Source: an uncultured Elusimicrobia bacterium (GTDB lineage Bacteria > Elusimicrobiota > Endomicrobiia > Endomicrobiales > CAIRNS01). Taken from it: a stretch of DNA of 61,249 nucleotides. How positions within the stretch are numbered: the stretch's first letter is position 1; each line of letters starts with the position of its first letter. Positions 50,674-58,289 of this stretch are shown here, piece by piece. Where the stretch lies: assembly GCA_903880015.1 (NCBI GenBank), contig CAIRNS010000023.1, positions 1 through 61,249 of the forward strand, given 5' to 3'. The position numbers and the translations under genes were made by a program. The notes under the pieces were generated by a model. The model saw nothing but the letters and a program-made list of their open reading frames with translations, searched no databases and was not told where the DNA came from.

Positions 50674-52326
50674 ATGCACACCAAGAAAATGCTCACCTTG
50701 GAAGAAACTAAACAAAAAATAGCCAAAGGATTGCATCTATTCCTTGCCGGCGACGAGACCTTGCTTCAACAGCTGCCGCGGGGAAACTGGGCGGGGGGGA
50801 CAATCCCCTATTTTATCGGTGATAACGGTGGCGAATTCTCCCGGAACAAACTGTATGTGTGGGAGATGCCCGATTTTGTTGTCGGGACGCAAGTAAAGAC
50901 ATACGATACATATTCTCTGTTTAATGTGTACAAAGAGGCGCCTGAGAACGGGTTCAGCTTGATTGTTCTGCCGGCATCGAGTCCGACACATCTGTCTTTT
51001 GCGCTTAACGCGACACGATACGAGCTCTTTGCATCACGGCCTTTAATCGGCTGGATATCGGGTGTAGCTCTTGAAGACCTTCACACCGAGATTCCCCGGG
51101 TGTATAACGGGTTCTCCGGCGAAGTGCTGTATGACGGCGCCGTGGTGATGCATGTCACTCTGCCGGCGGGCAAGGCGGCGGATATGGGTATCATCAATAT
51201 TTTTGAGCCGGGCGACGGCGATACGCTGGTTTTTCTTTCCGACAGTTTCTTCGTCACGGATGTGGTGATCAACGGCGAAAAACGCAGTTTAGCCGATTAC
51301 ATCGACGAGATGCATTTGGACATCAAAATCCCGCTGGTGGCCGACTATAACGGCGCGAAGATCAACATCTCATTTCAGAGCATCGATCGGGTGACGAAGC
51401 TCGTTACATTCTATGCCCCGGTGTTCGCGGGGGTTGAATACAAACATGCCCACCCCGTTGCCGACTATATGCAGGCATTCCTGTCTCATGTGTCCGTGGG
51501 CGACTATTCCCGCATATATTACTCGTGCAATTGCATCCTGAACTACCTGTACGCCGGTCTTGAGGGAAAAAAGACTGCGGAGATAACGGGGCCCATTACT
51601 TTCGGCGAAGTGGCTTACCAGTTGTTGAACCAGACGCTGGTATATATCAAAATAGTGGATGTCAATCTTGCAGAACGCCTGCTGGGCAGTGTTGCCCTCA
51701 ATCAGCGGTACCGTCTCTTGGAAACCCTTCTCAGCGCTATTCCCGACCCTGTCTTCTATAAAGATGTGAAGGGGCGTTATATGGGCTGCAACAGTGCGTT
51801 TGAGAAGTTTATGAAGACATCACGCAAAGATATCATCGGAAATACTGCGTATTCGGTTGTATCTAAGGAAATAGCAGATATTTTTACCGAGAGAGATCGC
51901 CAGCTATTGCAAAATCCTCCCCGGCAGTCCTACGAGACGCGGTTGCAGGATGGCTCAGGTAGGATGCGGAGCGTAATCTTTCACAAGGCGACTTTTAATG
52001 ACGGGGCAGGGAAGGTGGCCGGGTTAATCGGCGTGCTTACCGATGTGACCGACTTGAGGCTGGCAGAATCAACTTTGGAGAAAACGGTAAAAAAGCTAAC
52101 CGCCGTCCTTGAGCAGGTCAAGGCCATCAAGGGGCTTATCCCGATTTGCTCTCAGTGTAAACGCATCCGGACGGATAACGGCAGCTGGCAGAATTTAGAG
52201 GCGTATTTTAAGGATCAGTCAGACAGCGATTTTACCCATTGTATATGCGACAAATGCCTTGCCTCAGAACAAGAGAAGGGCGAGCAAAGAAGAGAAAAGC
52301 AACATCCCCCTGACGATAAAGCGTAA
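50674..52326 (+). CDS. PAS-domain protein with DUF6976-like N-terminus and Cys motif
   Basis: The 550-residue product has no kinase domain. About residues 1-330 look like a DUF6976-type module (HLFLAGDETLLQQLPRGNWA, GGTIPYFIGDNG). A PAS domain follows (LETLLSAIPDPVFYKDVKGR, FEKFMKTSRKDIIGNTAY) with a PAC-like part. Then comes a short helix and the conserved end motif GLIPICSQCKRIR, WQNLEAYF, HCICDKCLA, often seen at the C-terminus of bacterial sensor proteins. The four cysteines (CxxC, CxCxxC) suggest a metal site. ATG 50674 follows CGGAGG. Signal and output are unknown. Confidence 0.82.
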   Translation: MHTKKMLTLEETKQKIAKGLHLFLAGDETLLQQLPRGNWAGGTIPYFIGDNGGEFSRNKLYVWEMPDFVVGTQVKTYDTYSLFNVYKEAPENGFSLIVLPASSPTHLSFALNATRYELFASRPLIGWISGVALEDLHTEIPRVYNGFSGEVLYDGAVVMHVTLPAGKAADMGIINIFEPGDGDTLVFLSDSFFVTDVVINGEKRSLADYIDEMHLDIKIPLVADYNGAKINISFQSIDRVTKLVTFYAPVFAGVEYKHAHPVADYMQAFLSHVSVGDYSRIYYSCNCILNYLYAGLEGKKTAEITGPITFGEVAYQLLNQTLVYIKIVDVNLAERLLGSVALNQRYRLLETLLSAIPDPVFYKDVKGRYMGCNSAFEKFMKTSRKDIIGNTAYSVVSKEIADIFTERDRQLLQNPPRQSYETRLQDGSGRMRSVIFHKATFNDGAGKVAGLIGVLTDVTDLRLAESTLEKTVKKLTAVLEQVKAIKGLIPICSQCKRIRTDNGSWQNLEAYFKDQSDSDFTHCICDKCLASEQEKGEQRREKQHPPDDKA

Positions 52327-52439
52327 TCACAACTCTGCAGTCCGGCACCGACTATCCCCATTGCTATGCAAGGACAATACCATGCACCTTGCTATACATC
52401 GATAAATTCTTTCGTGTCTGTGTATGCTTCCGATTTTTA

Positions 52440-52499
52440 AGCTAACGCCAGAAATCAGCTGCGCCACAGAGCGGCGTCAGTTGGATTGATTTGTTAGAT
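52440..52499 (-). repeat. attC site 1 (end of cassette array)
   Basis: Read with the genes (minus strand): ATCTAAC at one end and GTTAGCT at the other, with arms CAACTGACGCCGC and GCGCAGCTGATT around a short loop. The order and spacing closely match class 1 integron attC sites such as that of aadA. It follows the PnuC-like gene at its 3' side, as an attC should. Confidence 0.85.
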
Positions 52500-52503
52500 C
52501 ATT

Positions 52504-52764
52504 CTATTGGTTTGTTGTTGTGCTCATTTGTTTTTCTGTTGCCCAGTTCCACCAGCCCTTAATATTAAGGGCAACAAAGATACTACAAGCAAACACAGTA
52601 GCCACGCTGTGTGCAAGAACTCCAAATACAATCCATGCAATGTTGGCTACAATGCCAAGGGAAAAACCGAATTTTTGCTTTTTCCCAAGAAGATAAATAG
52701 AAGCTGCGTTCAGAACCATCGCCATCCAATCGATGCAGTAGTATTTTACAATCGTTTCCCACAT
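52504..52764 (-). CDS. Small PnuC-like membrane protein
   Basis: The 86-residue product has three hydrophobic segments (MAMVLNAASIYLLG, FSLGIVANIAWIVFGVLA, ATVFACSIFVALNIKGWWNW), resembling short PnuC/nicotinamide-riboside transporter-like proteins. Full PnuC proteins are over twice as long, so a transport role is uncertain. GGAG precedes ATG. It is the last gene of the array, five bases before attC site 1. Cassettes often carry small membrane proteins of this kind. Confidence 0.7.
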   Translation of the reverse strand: MWETIVKYYCIDWMAMVLNAASIYLLGKKQKFGFSLGIVANIAWIVFGVLAHSVATVFACSIFVALNIKGWWNWATEKQMSTTTNQ

Positions 52765-52778
52765 AAATTATTTCTCCG

Positions 52779-52951
52779 TTATGAATATACCATTTTCATG
52801 ATTTCTCTTCTGGCCCGGTCGTTCTCTTGCATGTGTCTCTCTATACTGCACGCCGCCTTACTGGTTGCCGGGTAGCTAATGCCAAATACTTTTTCCGGGC
52901 GACTCCACGGCTGGTGATATGATAAAAGTCATTCTCGCCCTGTCGTGGCAT
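52779..52951 (-). pseudogene. Possible frameshifted small gene
   Basis: On the minus strand, ATG at 52951 gives MPRQGENDF and is then best continued in a neighbouring frame by YHQPWSRPEKVFGISYPATS, KAACSIERHMQENDRAR and REIMKMVYS, to TAA at 52779-52781. One missing T in the TTTT run after GAC would join them into about 58 residues. The second part looks protein-like, but no family is recognised. It could be chance. Orientation fits the array. Confidence 0.3.
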
Positions 52952-52968
52952 GTAATAAGAGTATCTTT

Positions 52969-53295
52969 TTATTTAACTCTATTTCTATATTGTGAATATT
53001 CTGTTTTGCAACCACTACATATTTGTGCAGTGCCCGTGGATGGAGCATTCTTGTCAATAACACAACCACCTGTAATGAAAGGTTCGTAATGGGAAAAATG
53101 CTGTTCTTTTTCTTCATAATACCCATCTCTCACACTAAAAAGACCATATTTTATTGGTTGCACTTCAGGAGTTAACTCAATGCCATGAATAGCGCATTTC
53201 CTATGCATTGTAAGCTCCTTGTGTATCAGTCGATCGCTGCTTGTAGTTGCACATGACGCAAGGAATAAGGGAAAAAATAAGAATAACATTTTCAT
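52969..53295 (-). CDS. Predicted lipoprotein with paired cysteines
   Basis: The 108-residue product starts with a lipoprotein signal (FLFFPLFLASC, lipobox LASC at residues 12-15). The mature part has CAIHGIEL, a central Tyr-rich segment and QICSGCKTEY; the Cys/His pattern could hold zinc. I do not recognise a family. AAGGAACTG precedes ATG, and the start overlaps the TfoX-like stop by four bases, so the two are translated together. Confidence 0.7.
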   Translation of the reverse strand: MKMLFLFFPLFLASCATTSSDRLIHKELTMHRKCAIHGIELTPEVQPIKYGLFSVRDGYYEEKEQHFSHYEPFITGGCVIDKNAPSTGTAQICSGCKTEYSQYRNRVK

Positions 53296-53633
53296 TTCAG
53301 TTCCTTATCGTATAACTTCTTTTTTGTTGGTGGGGGTAAAAGTTCTTGTGTTGTTATCGTGATTAAACCGCTGAGCCATTCATGGCTCTCGAAGGCGTCT
53401 TCAATGAGAAAATACAACTTTGCACCCGGATACGGAGCCGCCTCAACAATCGTGCCTATATATGCTCTGCCGCCTTTGGTCGGTTTTACGAAAAGCTGAT
53501 TGTCGCACACCAGTGCCACGACTTTGCTGTCACAATAAATTGCATATTCACCGAACATCTTCCGGGAAGAGATACATCCGGCGTCTCTCATTTGTCCTAC
53601 GATAAATTCAACGAAGTTTTTATCTGATCCCAT
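53292..53633 (-). CDS. TfoX N-terminal domain protein
   Basis: The 113-residue product is a TfoX/Sxy N-terminal domain: KNFVEFIVGQMRDAG, SRKMFGEYAIYCDSKVVALV, then LFVKPTKGGRAYI and PYPGAKLYFLIED. In gammaproteobacteria full TfoX activates competence genes; stand-alone N-terminal domains are widespread, common in cassettes, and of unknown role. ATG 53633 is preferred over GTG three codons earlier, which has no better ribosome site. It overlaps the lipoprotein gene. Confidence 0.85.
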   Translation of the reverse strand: MGSDKNFVEFIVGQMRDAGCISSRKMFGEYAIYCDSKVVALVCDNQLFVKPTKGGRAYIGTIVEAAPYPGAKLYFLIEDAFESHEWLSGLITITTQELLPPPTKKKLYDKELK

Positions 53634-53728
53634 AGTGATCACTTTACAGCAGAAAGATTGAAATCTAACACCGAAAATAAGTTCCCTTGCCCCCTTGTTG
53701 TTTCAGCGGAAATGAAAGGGCGCATGAT

Positions 53729-54955
53729 TCAAATATATTGCGAAGGATCTGCAATTCTGCCTACCAATAGGATACTTCCGGTTTTTATGTCACGAATTAT
53801 AAATATAAAAGGATGATCTCCCTGAAAAATCAGCGTTTTTGCTGGATTAGGCATGCATGTAAGAACCATTATAATGGCCGTAGCGGCAGCTGCCTCTGTC
53901 CCTTTTTCATTAACATCAACGAATGCTTTATGAATAACATTGCTGATCCTTAGGTCATCTTTGCCGGTCATGCCTGAAAAATCAGCTTCCTGAAACGCAT
54001 GAGGCATCCCCATGATAGAGAGAGTATCTGATAACATAAATTCACCGGTAATCTTAAACAGGGGGATACTTACCAATACTTCGGCTGTGTTTGTTTGAGA
54101 GAGTTCGCTTATCCACCGTGAAACATTATCGGATGTAAAATCCTTTTCCAAATTAGCTAAACCATCAATTTCTTTTGGCAGGAATATAACCATGGATAAG
54201 TCATTCCCCGAGTACGGTAATTCTATCGCGCTAAAGCTATTAAAATCCACAAACTTAAAAGGCGCCCGCTGGTTCATCATGCGTACCGTAATGGTGTCCT
54301 CACGAGAAACATGAAAATCTGCGCGTAGTGTTTCCTTCTTGTCGAATGGGTGCAGCCAATCGCCCTTGAAATAGATTGCATTGCAAAGAACTAATCTTGC
54401 ACTGGATTTAATCGCGCTCTTGGGGATTAAATCTTTAATTTTCTTTTCTGTCTTCTTCTCTACCCAGGTATTAATGGTTTTTCGTGCAGCTTCAGTGTGT
54501 GCTATAAAATCAACGACATTCAACCCGGCGCCATAGTTCTTTTTATTGATTTCTAAAAAACTGTCAAGAAAACGATAGCCCTTTTGACTCCATAATGAAT
54601 TAGCTACACTAAGTTTAATATAGCCCTTCTTCTGGATAGTATTGAGGTCGGATTGCAACATAGCAAACGATGAATGAATCGTGTCCTGCCCTAAAGAAAA
54701 ATGCAATACTTCCGCCATCTCTTTTTCTGTTCGCCCCCGTGCGCCGGCATAAGTCATTGCAAGCGCAGTGGAAATGCTGTAGGGGGAAAAAAATAGATTC
54801 CCTTTTTTACCTTTAAGCTCTTGGAATAAATTACACCCAAATTCAGTATTGCCTTTTACTACCGGCTGTAAATCACTGGCCGCCCCCGCGAAGGCAAGCC
54901 GGGTGCATATCAGAATGAAAACAACGGAAATACATTGAATTATTCTAATCTTCAT
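53729..54955 (-). CDS. Secreted serpin (serine protease inhibitor)
   Basis: The 408-residue product starts with a signal peptide (IIQCISVVFILICTRLAFAG). The full serpin fold follows: NLFFSPYSISTALAMTYAGA, LSVANSLWSQ, LVLCNAIYFKGDWLHPF, FKITGEFMLSDTLS and the end FQGDHPFIFIIRD. The reactive-loop hinge reads EKGTEAAAATA, with small residues as in inhibitory serpins; the loop continues IIMVLTCMP, so P1 is likely hydrophobic or Cys. ATG 54955 is chosen at the signal peptide. It would inhibit foreign or host-derived proteases outside the cytoplasm (inference). Confidence 0.93.
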   Translation of the reverse strand: MKIRIIQCISVVFILICTRLAFAGAASDLQPVVKGNTEFGCNLFQELKGKKGNLFFSPYSISTALAMTYAGARGRTEKEMAEVLHFSLGQDTIHSSFAMLQSDLNTIQKKGYIKLSVANSLWSQKGYRFLDSFLEINKKNYGAGLNVVDFIAHTEAARKTINTWVEKKTEKKIKDLIPKSAIKSSARLVLCNAIYFKGDWLHPFDKKETLRADFHVSREDTITVRMMNQRAPFKFVDFNSFSAIELPYSGNDLSMVIFLPKEIDGLANLEKDFTSDNVSRWISELSQTNTAEVLVSIPLFKITGEFMLSDTLSIMGMPHAFQEADFSGMTGKDDLRISNVIHKAFVDVNEKGTEAAAATAIIMVLTCMPNPAKTLIFQGDHPFIFIIRDIKTGSILLVGRIADPSQYI

Positions 54956-54963
54956 TTTCACTC

Positions 54964-55218
54964 TCAGTCCTTCCATCTCTTCAGTTGCGGAATATTCCGT
55001 GTGAGCAGCCAACCTAAGAACTTTGGCACACCCTTTTCATGCAATTTAACTATACAAAAATCCTGCATTTGTTTTGCCGTAAAATGAGGCCGTGTGAATG
55101 ACCCGTTTACATAACAATAACTGCAATAGTCAACGCTTTTTGACCCATCCGCATTAGTCCCGCCATTCTCCGGATCGTTCTTCGCAGGCATCCCGCAGCT
55201 TTGACAGAATTTGTTCAT
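54964..55218 (-). CDS. Putative zinc-ribbon protein (PF12674-like)
   Basis: The 84-residue product begins MNKFCQSCGMPAKND and has YCSYCYVNGSF with a C-terminal helical part, matching small zinc-ribbon proteins of the PF12674 type. The four cysteines (CxxC...CxxC) would bind zinc. The function is unknown. Its start lies two bases beyond the stop of the lipoprotein gene at 55221, and its stop is just upstream of the serpin start. It has a poor ribosome site and may rely on coupling. Confidence 0.82.
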   Translation of the reverse strand: MNKFCQSCGMPAKNDPENGGTNADGSKSVDYCSYCYVNGSFTRPHFTAKQMQDFCIVKLHEKGVPKFLGWLLTRNIPQLKRWKD

Positions 55219-55220
55219 GG

Positions 55221-55709
55221 TTACTTTTCTTTATTGTTGATTATATATCTTTGGATTTCCGATGTAATATCCGGGACAATCACATCTGAGTATATGACAT
55301 TATCCTCATATGCCGTTGTTTTAATCACGACTTGGTATTTGTTCCCAAATATTTTCTTGATAATGAGAGGCAACTCACTTTTTACCAGCGCTTTAACGGT
55401 ATGATCAATGGCATTAAATGCAGCGTAGCCCTTATTCTCCATTATTTGTGTAGGGTCAAACTCTATTTTCCCTGTAGTTTTTGATGGTAAGTAATGGCGC
55501 ATCATCTCTTCGCTGGCTGTTTGTTGCAATTTTTTCGCTTCCTCATACTGAATCTTTACGGTCTGATTCTGAGTTTGCGAAAGAACATAGTCCAACACGA
55601 CAGTGTCCAAATCTGAAAGATTTACCTTTGCTATGTTAACCTTCCCTGCATTCCCGGTACAGCCAATCAAAGCCAAACAAATTACTGCTACAGCAATAAG
55701 CTTACTCAT
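55221..55709 (-). CDS. Predicted lipoprotein, unknown function
   Basis: The 162-residue product has a clear lipoprotein signal (IAVAVICLALIGC, lipobox LIGC at residues 14-17), then a mixed helical/strand region (DTVVLDYVLSQTQNQTVKI, GYAAFNAIDHTVKALVKSEL). I recognise no family. GGGGAGGA precedes ATG. It stands between the CopG-like gene and the zinc ribbon in the same block. Confidence 0.7.
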   Translation of the reverse strand: MSKLIAVAVICLALIGCTGNAGKVNIAKVNLSDLDTVVLDYVLSQTQNQTVKIQYEEAKKLQQTASEEMMRHYLPSKTTGKIEFDPTQIMENKGYAAFNAIDHTVKALVKSELPLIIKKIFGNKYQVVIKTTAYEDNVIYSDVIVPDITSEIQRYIINNKEK

Positions 55710-55852
55710 TTTTGTCCTCCCCGATTAATTAAGTGCTCTGTGATGGTTTGTATAGCCATACCCGACAATGCATAAGGCAATGGGGGCAGGCCTTGAAATG
55801 GGATTTAAGCTTCTTTATTTCTCTTTAAAATCGGCCGTTCTCCTAATAACAC

Positions 55853-56113
55853 CTATCCAATTAAATATTTGTGAATAATACTTGAAATCAAGGTTTGATA
55901 TGGGAGCCCCTCATGTACAGCTTTAATTTTAATTTTCTCATAATCCCAATCAGATATTCTTATGTTTATTTTCTTTTTTTTGCTCAATGTGTTGCGAGCA
56001 TATTTCTGGTATTTTGTAATTTCTTCTTCTAAGTGGGGAACGGGTTTCCATTTGCCTTTTTCAATCTCTTTCTCCAATTGCATTTCCTCTTTACTTAATA
56101 ATATTCTTTTCAT
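55853..56113 (-). CDS. CopG/BrnA-like antitoxin without visible toxin
   Basis: The 86-residue product has the layout of the antitoxin at 4466-4714: a charged N-terminal half (EIEKGKWKPVPHLEEEI) and an RHH half (KINIRISDWDYEKIKIKAVH, GLPYQTLISSIIHKYL). AAGGAG precedes ATG. A partner toxin would normally lie just upstream, but the gene starts about 20 bases from the degenerate attC at 56132-56193, so it is an orphan. Orphan antitoxins can neutralise related toxins; that is inference. Confidence 0.8.
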   Translation of the reverse strand: MKRILLSKEEMQLEKEIEKGKWKPVPHLEEEITKYQKYARNTLSKKKKINIRISDWDYEKIKIKAVHEGLPYQTLISSIIHKYLIG

Positions 56114-56131
56114 GGCGCGCTCCTTAAATAT

Positions 56132-56193
56132 TTCCTTGCGCCAGAAATCAGCTGTCCTGCCCTGGCGGGATCAGCTGAATTGATTTGTTAAAG
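56132..56193 (-). repeat. attC site 2 (degenerate core)
   Basis: Arms and outer R'' core (CTTTAAC on the minus strand) match the other sites, including CAGCTGATTTCTGGCG. The recombining R' core reads GCAAGGA instead of GTTRRRY, so two of the three invariant GTT bases are lost. Recombination at this junction is probably dead. Confidence 0.75.
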
Positions 56194-56212
56194 AAAAAAG
56201 TGCCTTGTTCTC

Positions 56213-57187
56213 TTATTTTTTGATAGCTGTAATTATAGTTGTTTGTATATTTTCCTCATTAGGTTTAATTGCGCGAAATTTGACAATGGTACTGCCCGGG
56301 AAAGAATATTGAATGCCATTGTCAGCAGTAAATGTACCTGAAACATAATCATTGAAAGCCAAATATTTCTCATCTGCCCACCTTAATATTTTCAGTTTTA
56401 CTTCAGGAACACTTTTCAATACTTTGGCCGTGCAATCAGCTGAACTTTCTACTTTTTCTCCGTTAACTTCAACAATGATATCAGGATATTTAATTCCGGC
56501 AAGCTCCGCTGCCCCATCTACCCCAATACCGGTAACCAACACCCCATAAGTTATACTCAATATTTCTTTCTGCTCCTGGGTCATATCTGTCAATTCTAAA
56601 CCTAAACGCTTTGGATAATCAGTCCTGATACCGGATAGTGCTTCTCTTAGAGTGAATATAGCGTCAATCATATCTTTTGCGGCGTTCTTGTCCTTCATGA
56701 TAATCCCATGTGCCTCTCCATCAGAAAATCCCATTCCTACAACATAACCATTCAACATTGCTGTCCCGGTTATATCTTTGAACGAAATAATCATCATTTT
56801 TTCCTGAGGAGTTTCTTTTGTCCATGGCTGAGAAGTAGTGGTATTTGTCGGAATATAATTCCACCCTAACCAGAACCCCCCGGAAGTTGAAGCAACATTT
56901 TCTCCTTTTTCAGTAACAACCCATTTCGCTTTAGCTCGTATTCCGTATCTATCTACATCCAGCTCGCTTGGCATCATTCCGCCATTCAGCATCATCCTGT
57001 TTTGGAGGTTTCTGATATTAGCGACAGCCTCCTCAGTTGTTGCAAGTCTTTTTGGGGTATAATAATACCAACTACCAGTACGCGGTGGCCATATTTTCTT
57101 CAAGGTTTCATCTGCATATAAAGATTTTACAATGAAAAGATTAAAGCAAGCTGCAAAAACAAATCCCAAGGCGAGTATTTTCTTCAT
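56213..57187 (-). CDS. Exported PDZ-domain protein
   Basis: The 324-residue product has a signal peptide (ILALGFVFAACFNLFIVKSL, cleaved near YADE). A region with GGFWLGWNYIP, NGYVVGMGFSDGEAHGI and helices follows. A PDZ domain lies near residues 200-265 (YGVLVTGIGVDGAAELAGIK, PDIIVEVNGEKVES). No protease catalytic triad is seen. AGGAGG precedes ATG. It is the only gene of its cassette. PDZ proteins in the periplasm often bind peptide ends; the ligand is unknown. Confidence 0.8.
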   Translation of the reverse strand: MKKILALGFVFAACFNLFIVKSLYADETLKKIWPPRTGSWYYYTPKRLATTEEAVANIRNLQNRMMLNGGMMPSELDVDRYGIRAKAKWVVTEKGENVASTSGGFWLGWNYIPTNTTTSQPWTKETPQEKMMIISFKDITGTAMLNGYVVGMGFSDGEAHGIIMKDKNAAKDMIDAIFTLREALSGIRTDYPKRLGLELTDMTQEQKEILSITYGVLVTGIGVDGAAELAGIKYPDIIVEVNGEKVESSADCTAKVLKSVPEVKLKILRWADEKYLAFNDYVSGTFTADNGIQYSFPGSTIVKFRAIKPNEENIQTTIITAIKK

Positions 57188-57324
57188 TGTTACGGCCTCC
57201 TATATTCTTTACAGGCAATGCAGAGAAAACAAAAACAGTCTCAGGGTGAATCATTTCCATTTTTTAAGCAGCTGTAATTGCCCTTGTTGTCAAATTGGTT
57301 TTGTATCAAATATTTTTCGTGTTT

Positions 57325-57388
57325 CTTTAACGCCGGAATTCAGCTGCGCGGTCCGCAGGGCAGCGTCAGCTGGATTGATTTGTTAGGG
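57325..57388 (-). repeat. attC site 3
   Basis: Minus-strand ends CCCTAAC and GTTAAAG, arms CCAGCTGACGCTG and CGCAGCTGAATTCCGG, and a loop of about 12 bases. It lies directly after the nucleotidyltransferase stop (57392), as expected for the attC of that cassette. Confidence 0.85.
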
Positions 57389-57391
57389 ATT

Positions 57392-57838
57392 CTATTTGTG
57401 TTTATTTAAATACTTAATGTCTAATTTGTCTTTATCTCTGCCGGTAGCTTTTTTGTTTTTGATAAGGTTGGTCTTAGAAAGGAAGGGTATTTTAAGATGT
57501 TCTATTTCTATTTCTTCTTTGGTGTGAAAGGCATGTTTAAAAGTTACACCATCTATAGAGGTAATAATATCAATTCTTCTCGGTGCAACACCGATTTGAA
57601 AAATAAGTCCTTCTTCAGAAAAGATTGATCGGGTAATATTGGAAAGAGGAGCACCAAATTGTTTAAGCGATTTATAGAGTTTACGAGAATTATCCAAGGT
57701 TGGTTCAACCCAAATATCAACATCCCCCGTTGCTCGCGGATAACCGTAAACTCCCAAAGCATAAGCGCCTACAATAAGGAATTTAACTTTGTTGTCTAAT
57801 AAGATGCGTAACATCTCTTTGTAATCTTCGTTTAACAT
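57392..57838 (-). CDS. Nucleotidyltransferase, AbiEii/MNT-like
   Basis: The 148-residue product shows VKFLIVGAYALGVYGYPRAT then GDVDIWVEP, the GxxA...TxDxD nucleotidyltransferase core. It ends in a Lys-rich part (LIKNKKATGRDKDKLDIKYL), as in small MNT-like proteins that act as toxins or nucleotide-modifying antitoxins in TA pairs. AGAGGTAG precedes ATG. It overlaps the 64-residue gene upstream by 56 bases, a strong sign of a two-gene unit. The modified target is unknown. Confidence 0.85.
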   Translation of the reverse strand: MLNEDYKEMLRILLDNKVKFLIVGAYALGVYGYPRATGDVDIWVEPTLDNSRKLYKSLKQFGAPLSNITRSIFSEEGLIFQIGVAPRRIDIITSIDGVTFKHAFHTKEEIEIEHLKIPFLSKTNLIKNKKATGRDKDKLDIKYLNKHK

Positions 57839-57977
57839 TATGTCTACCTCTAAGTGACCAAATTTCCGCTGTTATCTCCCATATGGCCGATATTCTTTCC
57901 TGGGGAGGGAGATCCACAAAAGGATCATCATCTTTAGAAGTCCGTTTTAAGATTGTGATATTTTTATTTATTTTCAT
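57783..57977 (-). CDS. Small partner of nucleotidyltransferase
   Basis: The 64-residue product (MKINKNITILKRTSKDDDPF, PPQERISAIWEITAEIW, RLQRDVTHLIRQQ) resembles short proteins often found directly before AbiEii/MNT-type nucleotidyltransferases, probably the antitoxin or complex partner. TATAAT lies 6 bases before ATG with no ribosome site between, so the transcript may be leaderless. Long overlap with the next gene. Family name not certain. Confidence 0.7.
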   Translation of the reverse strand: MKINKNITILKRTSKDDDPFVDLPPQERISAIWEITAEIWSLRGRHNVKRRLQRDVTHLIRQQS

Positions 57978-57983
57978 TATCTT

Positions 57984-58012
57984 ATTATAACAAATATTAT
58001 TCGTCGATTCTA
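57984..58012 (-). promoter_or_regulatory. Cassette promoter partly inside attC
   Basis: On the minus strand TATAAT (57989 to 57984) has TAGAAT 17 bases upstream, formed from the R' core of attC site 4 (58008-58071). The start codon at 57977 is the expected first transcribed base. A weak -35 with a perfect -10. Confidence 0.5.
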
Positions 58013-58071
58013 ACGCCGGAATTCAGCTGCGTGACCCGAAGGGGCACGTCAGCTGGAATGATTTGTTAGCT
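58008..58071 (-). repeat. attC site 4
   Basis: Minus-strand ends AGCTAAC and GTTAGAA, arms CCAGCTGACGTG and CACGCAGCTGAATTCCGG. It directly follows the BrnA-like gene (stop at 58077). Confidence 0.85.
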
Positions 58072-58076
58072 TGAGG

Positions 58077-58289
58077 TTATGCAGACCATTTAATATGAAG
58101 TTTTTTGTGCAATAGCGCGCATTCACGCAGGTAGATATTTATAAGGTTTTGATAAGGCATACCATATTCGCCGGAAAGATTCTTGAAATAATCAATTGTT
58201 GTATTATCCAGGCGAATTGTGATTTGTTTTTTTAATTGTTTGGCGAAAGGATTTTGTTTTGCCTTGCTGAAGTCGTATTCTTTTCTCAT
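58077..58289 (-). CDS. brnA: BrnA-like antitoxin
   Basis: The 70-residue product begins MRKEYDFSKAKQNPFAKQL and has an RHH DNA-binding end (KQITIRLDNTTIDYFKNLSG, GMPYQNLINIYLREC), the pattern of CopG/BrnA antitoxins paired with BrnT. Its start overlaps the toxin stop by four bases. It should neutralise the toxin and, with it, repress the repeats at 58579-58599. The intact pair contrasts with the broken pair at 4214-4714. Confidence 0.88.
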   Translation of the reverse strand: MRKEYDFSKAKQNPFAKQLKKQITIRLDNTTIDYFKNLSGEYGMPYQNLINIYLRECALLHKKLHIKWSA

